Source of the DNA: JBDOQU01 sp039839375
Lineage (GTDB): Bacteria > Pseudomonadota > Alphaproteobacteria > DSM-16000 > Inquilinaceae
Assembly: GCF_039839375.1 (NCBI RefSeq)
Contig: NZ_JBDOQU010000010.1
Coordinates: 1 to 64,000 of the forward strand
Reading direction: 5' to 3'
Length of the DNA: 64,000 nt
Shown here: piece by piece, positions 9,083 through 17,241 of the stretch
Layout: each line of letters starts with the position of its first letter
Position numbering within the stretch: the stretch's first letter is position 1
Notes under the pieces: generated by a model
Databases searched by the model: none
What the model saw: the letters and a program-made list of their open reading frames with translations, nothing else
Told to the model about the DNA's origin: nothing
Program-made: the position numbers and the translations under genes

Positions 9083-10888
9083 ATGGCTGAGAAGATAATG
9101 ACGGACGGATGGACCAAGGTCGCGCTCACCGCCGGCGCGGCGCTGTGGCTGGTCGCGGCCCCCGCCACCAGCCAGGCTCAGGATGCCGCCGAGGCCGGCC
9201 GGGGCGACGACCCGTTGCGCGCCAGCACGCTCGCCGGCGCCTATCTCTCCTCCACCTACGCCAGCGGCAATGGCGACATCGCCGCGGCGGCGGAATTCAT
9301 GGCCCAGACGCTGGCCCGCGACCCGGAGAATCTGGGGGTGCTGCAGCAGACCTTCCTGCTGTCGCTGGCCAGCGGCGATCTGGACATGGCGGTGCCTCTG
9401 GCCGAACGGGTGCAGGAGGCCGTGCCGATCGACCCGATGTCCGACCTGCTGCTGCTGGTCGACGACGCGGAATCCGGGAACTACGCCGCCGCTCTGGAGC
9501 GGGCGAAGGCGATGCCGAAGGAAGGTGTGGCCCGGTTCGTCGTCCCGCTGGTGTCCGCCTGGCTGCATGCCGGGCTGAAGGACCGCGCGGCCGCCGAGGC
9601 GGCGCTGGACGAACTGGGCTCGATCCAGGGCTTCTCCGGGCTGGCCACCGTGGAGCGGGGGCTGGTGCTGGAGGTTCTGGGCGCCGATCAGGACGCCATC
9701 GCCGCGCTGGAGACGGCGCTGGAGCAGGGGCAGAGCCTGCGCGTGATCGAGACGCTGGGCGCCCTCTACGCCCGCACCGGCAGGACGGAGGACGCCCAGG
9801 CGCTGTTCGGCCGGTTCATGACCGGCAATCCCGGCAGCATCATGCTTGCCCCCGCGATGGAGGCGCTGGCGGCCGGGGAGGCGCTCGAAGCGCCGATCGC
9901 CGGGCCGAAAGAAGGGCTGGCCGACGCGCTGTTCCAGATCGCCTCGGCGCTGGATCAGGAGGGGGCGTCGGACCTGGCGCTCACCTATGCGCGCATGTCG
10001 CTCCACCTCCAGCCGGACATGGCGCTGTCGCGCATCCTGCTGGGCGATCTGCTGGCCGCGCGGGGGGAGATCGACCTGGCGCTGGATTCCTATGGCGCGA
10101 TCGATGCCGACAGGCCCGCCGCCTGGGCCGCCCGGCTCAGCGCCGCGCGCGCGCTCGCCGCCGACGGACGGACGGACGAGGCGATCGAGCGGCTCCGGCG
10201 GATGGCGGAGGACCGGCCCCAATCCGGCGACGCGCTGGTGACGCTGGGCGACGTCTATCGGTCGGAGGAACGGTTCGAAGACGCCGTCGCCGCCTATGAC
10301 GAGGCGCAGGAACGGCAGCCGACGCTGGCCGAATCCGACTGGACCTTCCTCTATCGCCGGGGCATCGCGCTGGAGCGGGCCCAGGAATGGGCGCGGGCGG
10401 AACAGGACCTTCAGGCGGCGGTCGCGCTGAACCCCGACCATGCGCCGCTCTTGAACTATCTGGGCTATTCCTGGATCGACCGGGGCGAGAACATCGCCGA
10501 GGCTCAGGCGATGATCGAACAGGCGGTCGCCCTGATGCCGGACGACGGCTACATCGTCGACAGTCTGGGCTGGGCCTACTACCGCACCGGACAGATCGGC
10601 AAGGCGGTGGAGACGCTGGAGCGCGCGGCCGGGCTGCAGCCGGGCGATCCGGTCATCAACGATCATCTGGGCGACGCCTACTGGATGGCCGGCCGACGGA
10701 ACGAAGCCGTCTATCAATGGCGACGGGCGCTCCGCACGGCGGAGGACCAGGACCTCATCCTCTCCATCGAGGAGAAGATCGCCAACGGCGTGACCGATCC
10801 CGGCATCGTGACGCCCGAAGTGAGCGGCCAGACCGCTCCCGCCACCCCCGACACATCCCCTGGCACATCCCCGGATGCCGCCCAATAG
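9083..10888 (+). CDS. Secreted tetratricopeptide-repeat protein
   Basis: A 601-residue protein with an N-terminal signal peptide (hydrophobic VALTAGAALWLVAAPA, cleavage near SQAQ) and many TPR-like helical repeats to about residue 570. Clear TPR signatures late in the protein are NPDHAPLLNYLGYSWIDRG and DGYIVDSLGWAYYRTGQIGK. The tail is rich in proline and threonine. Such proteins act as periplasmic or envelope scaffolds; the partner is unknown. It overlaps ispE by 14 bases, and this TPR-ispE order is, as far as I know, common in alphaproteobacteria. A start at 9098 is also possible. Confidence 0.85.
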   Translation: MAEKIMTDGWTKVALTAGAALWLVAAPATSQAQDAAEAGRGDDPLRASTLAGAYLSSTYASGNGDIAAAAEFMAQTLARDPENLGVLQQTFLLSLASGDLDMAVPLAERVQEAVPIDPMSDLLLLVDDAESGNYAAALERAKAMPKEGVARFVVPLVSAWLHAGLKDRAAAEAALDELGSIQGFSGLATVERGLVLEVLGADQDAIAALETALEQGQSLRVIETLGALYARTGRTEDAQALFGRFMTGNPGSIMLAPAMEALAAGEALEAPIAGPKEGLADALFQIASALDQEGASDLALTYARMSLHLQPDMALSRILLGDLLAARGEIDLALDSYGAIDADRPAAWAARLSAARALAADGRTDEAIERLRRMAEDRPQSGDALVTLGDVYRSEERFEDAVAAYDEAQERQPTLAESDWTFLYRRGIALERAQEWARAEQDLQAAVALNPDHAPLLNYLGYSWIDRGENIAEAQAMIEQAVALMPDDGYIVDSLGWAYYRTGQIGKAVETLERAAGLQPGDPVINDHLGDAYWMAGRRNEAVYQWRRALRTAEDQDLILSIEEKIANGVTDPGIVTPEVSGQTAPATPDTSPGTSPDAAQ

Positions 10889-11777
10889 CGGCCGGCCGGC
10901 CGCGACGGCCGTTTCGGTCATCGAGGAGCCGGCCCCCGCGAAGCTGAACCTCTACCTGCACGTCACCGGCCGGCGGCCGGACGGCTACCATCTGCTGGAC
11001 AGCTTGTTCGCCTTCGCCGACATCGGCGACCGCATCCGGCTCCGGCCGGGGGAGGGGCCGTCGCTTTCGGTCGACGGTCCGTTCGCCTCGGCGGCGCCGG
11101 CCGGGCCGGACAATCTGGCGCTGAAGGCGCTCCTCGCGCTGGCCGAGGCGGTAGGGCGGCCGCCCGGCGTAGCGATGGAGCTTACCAAGGCGCTTCCCGT
11201 GGCCGCCGGCATCGGCGGCGGGTCAGCGGACGCTGCGGCGGTGCTGCGCGGTCTCTGCCGCCTCTGGGACATCGACCGCCGCGATCCCCGCATCCGGACC
11301 GTCGCCGGCTCGCTGGGGGCGGACGTGCCGGCCTGCCTCCTGGGCGCGGCCTGCTTCGCCGCCGGGATCGGGGATGAACTGACGCCTGCGCCCTCGACGG
11401 CCGGCCTGCCGGTCGTGCTGGTCAATCCGGGTGTGGCGCTCGCGACCCCGGACGTGTTCCGCGCCCGGACCGGCGGCTTCTCCGCCGCCGCCCGGTTCGA
11501 CGACCGGTTCGACAACCCCTCGGACCCTCGCGGCTGGGCGGCGGCGCTCCGCGCCCGCCGGAACGATCTGACGCCGGCCGCCCTCGCGCTCGCGCCGGAG
11601 ATCGGGGAGGTCCTGGCGATACTGGAGGATCCGGAAGGCTGCCTCCTCGCCCGCATGTCGGGCAGCGGCGCGACCTGCTTCGGCCTGTTCGAGGACCACG
11701 CCGCCGCGCGCGCCGCCGCCGAAGCCATCGCCGCCCGCCGCCCCGGCTGGTGGGTCCGCCCGGCGCGGCTGCTGTAG
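10875..11777 (+). CDS. ispE: 4-diphosphocytidyl-2-C-methyl-D-erythritol kinase
   Basis: A 300-residue GHMP-family kinase that phosphorylates the 2-hydroxyl of CDP-methylerythritol in the MEP isoprenoid pathway. Signatures are APAKLNLYLHVTGRRPDGYH at the N terminus, the ATP-binding glycine loop PVAAGIGGGSADAAAVLRGL, LGADVPACLLG, and the C-terminal ARMSGSGATCFGLF. Length is typical. It starts inside the last codons of the TPR gene, so translation is likely coupled. The N terminus has about 15 extra residues before the conserved EPAPAKLNLY; a start nearer 10920 cannot be excluded. Confidence 0.96.
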   Translation: MPPNSGRPAATAVSVIEEPAPAKLNLYLHVTGRRPDGYHLLDSLFAFADIGDRIRLRPGEGPSLSVDGPFASAAPAGPDNLALKALLALAEAVGRPPGVAMELTKALPVAAGIGGGSADAAAVLRGLCRLWDIDRRDPRIRTVAGSLGADVPACLLGAACFAAGIGDELTPAPSTAGLPVVLVNPGVALATPDVFRARTGGFSAAARFDDRFDNPSDPRGWAAALRARRNDLTPAALALAPEIGEVLAILEDPEGCLLARMSGSGATCFGLFEDHAAARAAAEAIAARRPGWWVRPARLL

Positions 11778-11786
11778 GGAGAACCG

Positions 11787-12320
11787 ATGGATCTGTCATC
11801 CTTCACCCTGTCGACCGAAAGGCTGCGCTTGCGTGTGGTTGAACCGGGCGACGCGCCCGTGCTGGCCGGGCTGATGACGGCCGGGATCAGCCGCTGGGTC
11901 GCGGCCTGGCCTTACCCGCTGACGGTCCCGATGGTCGACGCCATGATCGCCGATGCGCTGGCCGGCGTCGCGGAAGGCCGGACGCTGCCCATGGTCATGA
12001 CCGCGAAGGCCGACGGGGCGGTCGTCGGCTGGCTGAAGCTGTCGAAGATCGACGCCCCGGCCGCGGAGCTGGGCTACTGGATCGGGGAGCCGTTCCAGGG
12101 GCGGGGGTTCGCTTTCGAGGCGGCCTCGGCGATGGTCGAAGCCGGGTTCCGGCAACTCGGCCTCCAGGCCGTCGAAGCCGGCGCCCAACCGGCCAACGCC
12201 GCCTCCCACAAACTCCTCCGGAAGCTGGGAATGAGCGAGGTCGGCGAACGCCGGATGTTCGAACCCGCCCGCCAGCGCCACGCGATGATCCTCTTCTGGC
12301 GGATCGAACGGGAAGGGTGA
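11787..12320 (+). CDS. GNAT-family N-acetyltransferase (RimJ/RimL-like)
   Basis: A 177-residue acetyltransferase of the GNAT superfamily. The N-terminal block LSTERLRLRVVEPGDAPVLAGLM and the acetyl-CoA loop GYWIGEPFQGRGFAFEAASA are characteristic of the RimJ/RimL branch that acetylates protein N termini or small amines. A late GAQPANAASHKLLRKLGM segment also fits. The gene begins 9 bases after ispE and is probably in the same transcript. The substrate cannot be inferred. Confidence 0.85.
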   Translation: MDLSSFTLSTERLRLRVVEPGDAPVLAGLMTAGISRWVAAWPYPLTVPMVDAMIADALAGVAEGRTLPMVMTAKADGAVVGWLKLSKIDAPAAELGYWIGEPFQGRGFAFEAASAMVEAGFRQLGLQAVEAGAQPANAASHKLLRKLGMSEVGERRMFEPARQRHAMILFWRIEREG

Positions 12321-12389
12321 GGGAAGTTGGTCGCTTCTCTCCTTTTTCAGTAACCGCTATGCCGGACGTTCGTGCCCACTTCCAAAGCC

Positions 12390-12501
12390 GTCATGCCGGG
12401 CCCGACCCGGCATTCAGGCGCCTTGGCGGCGGGGCTTTCGCGGTGTCCGGCGAAGGCGGAGGGGGTAAGGCGCCTGGATTCCCGATCAGGTCGGGAATGA
12501 C
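12390..12501. repeat. Palindromic mobile-type repeat element (REP/MITE-like)
   Basis: This 112-base element fills part of the 323-base gap 12321-12643. Its ends are inverted (GTCAT at 12390, ATGAC ending 12501). It has three nested inverted repeats: ATGCCGGG/CCCGGCAT at 12393-12413, CAGGCGCCTT (12415-12424) with AAGGCGCCTG (12467-12476), and ATTCCCGA/TCGGGAAT at 12478-12498. Such elements are dispersed in many copies in alphaproteobacterial genomes. The rest of the gap has no gene I can support; the promoter of the next gene should lie in its right part. Confidence 0.7.
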
Positions 12502-12643
12502 CAACTAAGGGAAACCTCATGGTGAGCCCGTCGAACCATGTGTGCCCCGCACCAACGGATTTGCGATTTGGTAACGTCCGGCCGTTAGCTATGGCATCCT
12601 AGAAGCGGATTCCGGCTCCTCGCGTGAGGTCGGTGACACGGAC

Positions 12644-13663
12644 ATGACGGCGGAAAGCCAGGCGACCCGGATGGCGGACAGTTCCGAACCCAACCCCCTG
12701 ATCGCGGACCGGGACCCCCCGGCCGGCGGCGATCGCAGCACCCTGTTCGACTTCCGGCACAAGGTCTTCCAGGTTCCCGGCAGCTATTTCGCGCCGTCGC
12801 GGGATTCCGGAGACATATTGTTCCAGGTGCCGATGGGCGACATCAGGGGGGCGATCCCGCTGGACGTGCTGCGCGACGAGTTCGAGATCGACCCGACGTC
12901 GCGGGACGGGGAGCTTCTGTCGATCATCGAGCGCAGCCTGCGTTTCGTGAAGATCATCCGCCCCAACGACAGCATCCCGCGCGAGGTGCTGGACGGCACC
13001 GCCTCCTGGTCGGTCCGGCCGGAGCATCTGGAGACGGCCAAGAGCCGGCTCAGCGTGCAGCTCGCCTCTTGGCTGGCGGGAAGCGAGACGCTGATCGTCG
13101 ATGTGGCGCAGCTCCGCGCCTTCGCGGAAGACCCGTCGACCAAGGAGAAGGTGCAGCTCGCCTTCGCCCAGATCGCCGACAAGCTGGGGCTCGGCCGGGA
13201 CAACAAGCAGCAGGTCGTCGATTCGATCGACATGCTGGCGCGGGAGCTCTCTTATATCGAGGCGCTGCGCGAGCGGGTGGCGATGACGCGGTCGATCGTG
13301 CTGAAGATCGACACCATGATCCAGGTCTATCGTAGCGACCGGGGGATGATCGAGAATCTGGAGCGGATGAAGATCCTGATCCGCCCGCCGGTCCAGGGGC
13401 TGGAGGCGCTGGTCGCGGAGGTCGACGCGCAGACCAGCGAGGTGCTGGCCGTATTGAAGAACCTGGACGCCCAGGTCGGCTTCATCCGCCGCCAGCGGGA
13501 CGAGCTTCACACCCGCCTGATGCCGTGGGACGAGATGATCCCGGCCTGGGAGGAGCACATACTGGTCCGCTCGCCAGCGTCGGAGAATCTGCTGAAGGAA
13601 ACCTACCGGTTCCTCGCGCACAATTTCCCACAGACCAAGCCCTGGAAGCTGGGCGGTTTCTGA
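12644..13663 (+). CDS. Conserved protein of unknown function with coiled-coil region
   Basis: I do not recognise this 339-residue protein. It has no signal peptide or membrane segment, so it should be cytoplasmic. The N-terminal 30 residues are polar. Residues from about 40 to 100 form a globular part with FQVPGSYFAPSRDSGDILFQ. From about residue 165 the sequence is helical and charged (ELSYIEALRERVAMTRSIV, AQVGFIRRQRDELHTRLM), consistent with a long coiled coil, and it ends in ETYRFLAHNFPQTKPW. Codon use and composition match the neighbours, and the reading is uninterrupted, which supports a real gene. It follows the repeat element and stands alone between acetyltransferase and a convergent SEL1 gene. 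Confidence 0.75.
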   Translation: MTAESQATRMADSSEPNPLIADRDPPAGGDRSTLFDFRHKVFQVPGSYFAPSRDSGDILFQVPMGDIRGAIPLDVLRDEFEIDPTSRDGELLSIIERSLRFVKIIRPNDSIPREVLDGTASWSVRPEHLETAKSRLSVQLASWLAGSETLIVDVAQLRAFAEDPSTKEKVQLAFAQIADKLGLGRDNKQQVVDSIDMLARELSYIEALRERVAMTRSIVLKIDTMIQVYRSDRGMIENLERMKILIRPPVQGLEALVAEVDAQTSEVLAVLKNLDAQVGFIRRQRDELHTRLMPWDEMIPAWEEHILVRSPASENLLKETYRFLAHNFPQTKPWKLGGF

Positions 13664-13688
13664 CCGCCCGCTTCCTGGGCCAGTGAGG

Positions 13689-15743
13689 CTACTCCGCCGC
13701 CTGGCGCAGCGCTGCCAGCAAATCGGCCGAAGGCTGGCCGGTGACCGTCAGGTCGCGGTCGCGCTGGAAGGCGGCGATGGCGGCGATGGTGCGGTCGCCC
13801 AGAAGACCGTCGGCCGGGCCGGCATTGTATTCCAGCGCACCCAGGATCTGCTGGATCTCCCGGATCATTCCGGACGTCACCTCCGCCGTCTCCGTTCCGC
13901 CGCCGGCGGGAACGGGGGGTGGGGTACTGCCGGGGGCAGGCACGTTGACCGGTGTCGGGGTGTCGGGAGCCGGCTGGCCCGTCGTCTCGGTGATGCGGTC
14001 CAGCGCCGCCTGGGCCTCGGCGTCCCCGGCCTCGGCGGCGACGCGGTACCAGCCGGCGGCGGCGGCCAGATCGGGCGCGCCGTCCAGCCCCTGCTCGAAC
14101 AGCCGGCCCAGATGGTAGGCCCCGCGCGGGTTGCCGTTGCCGCTCGCGGCCTGGAACCAGGTGGCGGCCTCCGTCAGGTTGCGCTCCACGCCCCTGCCGT
14201 TCATGTAGGCGAGACCGACCGCATTCTGCGCGTCGGGATGGCCGCTTTCGGCCGCGGCCAGGAACAGGTCGAACGCCCGGCCGCTATCCTGCGGGACGCC
14301 GTCGCCGCGTTCGGTCAGGACCCCCAGATTGTACTGGGCGTTGACCACGCCGCCATTGGCCGACCGGCCGTACCAGTAGGCCGCGCGCTCCAGATCCTGG
14401 GGCAACTCGTCACCCAGGGCGAAGGCGGTGGCCAGATCGTGCTGCGCCTCGGCGTTGCCGTCGATCGCCAGGGCCGACAGCGACTGAAGCTCCTCCGACG
14501 CGCCCGCCGGCAGGGCCGCCATCTCCGCCGGATCGGCTCGCTCGCCCAGCGCGGCGGTCTCGATCGCGGTGGCGGGAGCGGCGTTCACCGCCGGGCCTGC
14601 CTGCGGACGCTCCGGTTCGGCCGGAATCGGCTCGGCCTCGGCGACGATCGGGGCGTCGGCCTGTTCGTCGAGCGGGATCTCTCCGGCCGTTGTCGCGGCG
14701 TCCGGGTCGTTGCTCGTTCCGGTGGCGTCCGTTTCGGGGGTGGCCGCCTGTTCAGGTGTCGGTTCGGTCTGCGGCCGGGGTTCGGCGGTCAGGAAGACGT
14801 AGCCGGCTCCTCCCGCCGCGAGCAGGAGCAGGATCAGCACCGCCCAGGTGACCAGCCGGCGGCGCGGGCGGCCTTCCCTCACCGAATCGTAATGCTCCCG
14901 CGCCTGCTCGAAATAGGGGCTGGGCTGCGGCGTCGGGCGGGGGCGGGCGGGCTGCTGCTCCGGAGCCGCGGGGCCGCGTCCGGGCGCGCTCGGGCCCGCC
15001 GGGCCGGCGGCGCGTCCCGGCGCGTTCGGACCGGCCGGGCCGGGCGTCGGCTGAGCCGCGAACTGCCCGGCGGCCCGTCCCTGGACGAAGCGCGGCTGTT
15101 CCGGGCGGGGACCGGCCTGTGGGTTGACCTGAGGCGTCGGGGCTTCCGGCTCATCACCGGTTGAGGTGGGGCCGGGCTGAGCGGCGCGCCTTTCGCTGAA
15201 GCGCGGCGGGATGCGCGTGCGGTGATCCATCGAAGGGGCGTCGTCCTCGGGCGGTATGGGGGGCGGTGTGGGGGGCGTCGGAGTGGGGGTGAATCTGGAG
15301 GGTGCGGGCGCAGGTGTCGGCTCGCCGGGGCGGGGCCGGAAGCCGGCAGGCTGCTGCTCGGCGTGACGTGGCTCGGCGTGATGTTCGGCGGGGCGCGGCT
15401 CGACCGAACGCGGAGCGGCGGGAGCCGGGGTCGGTCCCGCCGGCGCGGCGGCCGGACGCACCCGTTCAGGCCCCGGGGCTTCGGGCGCGCGTCCGCCGAT
15501 GTCGCGCTCCAGCCTCTCCAGGCGGGAGGCGAGCTGCGCAAGCGCCGCCAGCACCTGGTCCTGCCCTCCGGACGTCGAATCGCGGCGGCCTTCGTCGCGG
15601 CGGCCTTCATCGGGCGGGGGCGGTTCGCGATCGGACGGATTACCCTCGCGATTGGCCGCCTCAGGGTTGGTCGGCCGACGCCCGAGAGGTCTCTCGACGG
15701 TCGGGTAGTCGTCGTTGCGGGGGGTATTTCCGTTCATGCCCAC
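13689..15743 (-). CDS. Membrane-anchored SEL1-repeat and peptidoglycan-binding protein
   Basis: A 684-residue protein with a long proline/alanine-rich cytoplasmic part (1-295, with a short predicted coil at 62-82), a single transmembrane helix (298-319, WAVLILLLLAAGGAGYVFL) and a periplasmic region. The periplasmic part has SEL1/TPR-like repeats at about 410-575 (for example ERAAYWYGRSANGGVVNAQY and ALDRIT) and a C-terminal PG_binding_1 domain at about 620-684 (GPADGLLGDRTIAAIAAFQR). This layout (disordered cytoplasmic tail, one helix, SEL1 plus peptidoglycan binding) resembles polar organisers or SPOR-like envelope proteins such as PodJ of Caulobacter. It is monocistronic and convergent with the unknown gene. 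Confidence 0.85.
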   Translation of the reverse strand: MGMNGNTPRNDDYPTVERPLGRRPTNPEAANREGNPSDREPPPPDEGRRDEGRRDSTSGGQDQVLAALAQLASRLERLERDIGGRAPEAPGPERVRPAAAPAGPTPAPAAPRSVEPRPAEHHAEPRHAEQQPAGFRPRPGEPTPAPAPSRFTPTPTPPTPPPIPPEDDAPSMDHRTRIPPRFSERRAAQPGPTSTGDEPEAPTPQVNPQAGPRPEQPRFVQGRAAGQFAAQPTPGPAGPNAPGRAAGPAGPSAPGRGPAAPEQQPARPRPTPQPSPYFEQAREHYDSVREGRPRRRLVTWAVLILLLLAAGGAGYVFLTAEPRPQTEPTPEQAATPETDATGTSNDPDAATTAGEIPLDEQADAPIVAEAEPIPAEPERPQAGPAVNAAPATAIETAALGERADPAEMAALPAGASEELQSLSALAIDGNAEAQHDLATAFALGDELPQDLERAAYWYGRSANGGVVNAQYNLGVLTERGDGVPQDSGRAFDLFLAAAESGHPDAQNAVGLAYMNGRGVERNLTEAATWFQAASGNGNPRGAYHLGRLFEQGLDGAPDLAAAAGWYRVAAEAGDAEAQAALDRITETTGQPAPDTPTPVNVPAPGSTPPPVPAGGGTETAEVTSGMIREIQQILGALEYNAGPADGLLGDRTIAAIAAFQRDRDLTVTGQPSADLLAALRQAAE

Positions 15744-15902
15744 TCCTCGGCACGGCTGATCTGCGGCGTTGGTGACGAGCGCTCGGCGGTTTTTCTAGTA
15801 TGCCACAACCGCCCTCGCAACCGGCAACGGGTTATAACGCGCGGGAGCGCTCCGCTGTTGCGGCGGATATGCTTTCTCAGTATCTTCCGGCGCTCTGGCC
15901 GG

Positions 15903-15977
15903 TGGGGCGTAGCCAAGTGGTAAGGCAGCGGTTTTTGGTACCGCGATTCCCAGGTTCGATCCCTGGCGCCCCAGCCA
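15903..15977 (+). tRNA. tRNA-Gln (anticodon TTG)
   Basis: A complete cloverleaf can be folded. The acceptor stem is TGGGGCG with CGCCCCA. The anticodon arm GCGGT-TTTTGGT-ACCGC gives anticodon TTG. The T-arm is CCAGG-TTCGATC-CCTGG. The gene encodes its own CCA at 15975-15977. It is the last housekeeping gene before the catabolic region and its 3' end is a plausible integration site, though no duplicated attachment sequence or integrase is seen in the window. Confidence 0.96.
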
Positions 15978-16018
15978 GTATTCGCCGGAACGGGCGTCCT
16001 CCGGCCATCGCCGGCCAG

Positions 16019-17092
16019 TCATGATCGAGGGTCATTCGGCAACCGGTCCTCAGCGGCGGCGATCCGATCACCCAACGCGAGCGCCGTGTCGCCGTCAATG
16101 ATCAGGCCGTTTACGATTCCGCTCTGCAATAGTGCCGCGGCGGCGGCGATCTTTTCGATCCCGCCGACCATCAGGACGACCGGGAGTTCCCGCAGGGTCT
16201 CGAACGGCACGGCGAGCGTACGGCTGTTGAGCTCATGGTCCACGGGCCTGCCGGAGTTGTCGAAGAAGATGCCGTTCGTATCGCCGACGGCGCCGGCGGC
16301 GCGCAGACTCTCCAAATCGTTACGCGAAAGCATTCCTTGCCGTCGGAGCAGGGCCGCCTCGGTCAACTCGCCCACGCTGATCATGCATAGCGACGCGGAC
16401 CGGGCGATCGCCAATGCCCGCGATACGGGGCGCTGGGACAGGAACACTTCCTTGTCGGCGACCGTGTCGGCGATGAAAGGTACGGGAAGAACGTAACCCT
16501 CCGCGCCCGTCCGCCGCGCCAACGCCTGAACCACCTCGAACGGATTGGAGGAAGAGTTCGCCGTAAGCGAGCCCATCAGGGAAATGAAGCGCGCCTTTCG
16601 CGCGCGGACGCTTCCCAACTGCAGGCCCATCTGCTCGATCGTCCGGCCCCAGCCGACGCCGATGGTCGGCGCATCCATGGCGGCGAGCTTGGCCCTCAGA
16701 AAATTCGCCGATGCCAGGCCGACCGCACGGATCGAGATGCGGCTCCGCGCTTCGGAGAACGCCTCGCCAGCCGCCGGCGCCGCGCCCAGCCCGAATGCCG
16801 GGGTGGCGCGGCAGAAGTCGAGGCCGAAATGCTCCCGGATGCGGTCTTCGACCGGCAGCATGCCGACCAGCTCGTGATCGACGGAGATGGTGACGAGGCC
16901 CTGTTCCCTCGCCTCGGAGAGGAGACGATTGACCCGCGCCCGGGTCAGCCCCAGCTGCGCCGCCGTCTCCTCCTGATTGAACCCGCCGACATGGTAGAGC
17001 CAGGCGGCCCTGACCATGAGTTCTTCGTCGTTTTCTCTCAATCCCATCGTCCGTACGGTCGTCGGTAAGACATTTGTATCTGATTTTGACAT
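16019..17092 (-). CDS. SorC/DeoR-family sugar-responsive transcriptional regulator
   Basis: A 357-residue regulator. The N-terminal helix-turn-helix is FNQEETAAQLGLTRARVNRLLSEAREQGLV, followed by the sugar-phosphate-binding SorC domain with GVGWGRTIEQM and LMGSL. LsrR and EryD, which control AI-2 and erythritol loci, are of this family and sense phosphorylated substrate. It is divergent from the E1 alpha gene and very likely controls the unit 17.2-29.6 kb, with an effector made by the FGGY kinase in that unit. A shorter start at 17047 (MGLREN) is possible. It lies 41 bases from the tRNA-Gln end. Confidence 0.9.
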   Translation of the reverse strand: MSKSDTNVLPTTVRTMGLRENDEELMVRAAWLYHVGGFNQEETAAQLGLTRARVNRLLSEAREQGLVTISVDHELVGMLPVEDRIREHFGLDFCRATPAFGLGAAPAAGEAFSEARSRISIRAVGLASANFLRAKLAAMDAPTIGVGWGRTIEQMGLQLGSVRARKARFISLMGSLTANSSSNPFEVVQALARRTGAEGYVLPVPFIADTVADKEVFLSQRPVSRALAIARSASLCMISVGELTEAALLRRQGMLSRNDLESLRAAGAVGDTNGIFFDNSGRPVDHELNSRTLAVPFETLRELPVVLMVGGIEKIAAAAALLQSGIVNGLIIDGDTALALGDRIAAAEDRLPNDPRS

Positions 17093-17182
17093 CTGTCACG
17101 ACCTTCCATAACGTGGTTCCGGCAATCACCCGTCAAGCGGTGAATGGGCCAAGACGTGGCCCGACACGGAGGAGGAGACGAT

Positions 17183-17210
17183 ATGCCGGCGAGCAAGACA
17201 TGACATCTTG
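17183..17210 (+). promoter_or_regulatory. Candidate SorC operator and tiny leader frame
   Basis: CAAGACATGACATCTTG at 17194-17210 is a near-palindrome (arms CAAGA/TCTTG) located 32 bases before the E1 alpha start, in the SorC/E1 divergent region. It overlaps a six-codon open frame (17183-17203, MPASKT then stop) that follows a very strong GGAGGAGGAG ribosome site. The leader frame may be regulatory or the relic of a gene start. Confidence 0.35.
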
Positions 17211-17241
17211 AGTTGGCGGAACGCACTCCAGGGACAAAGCG

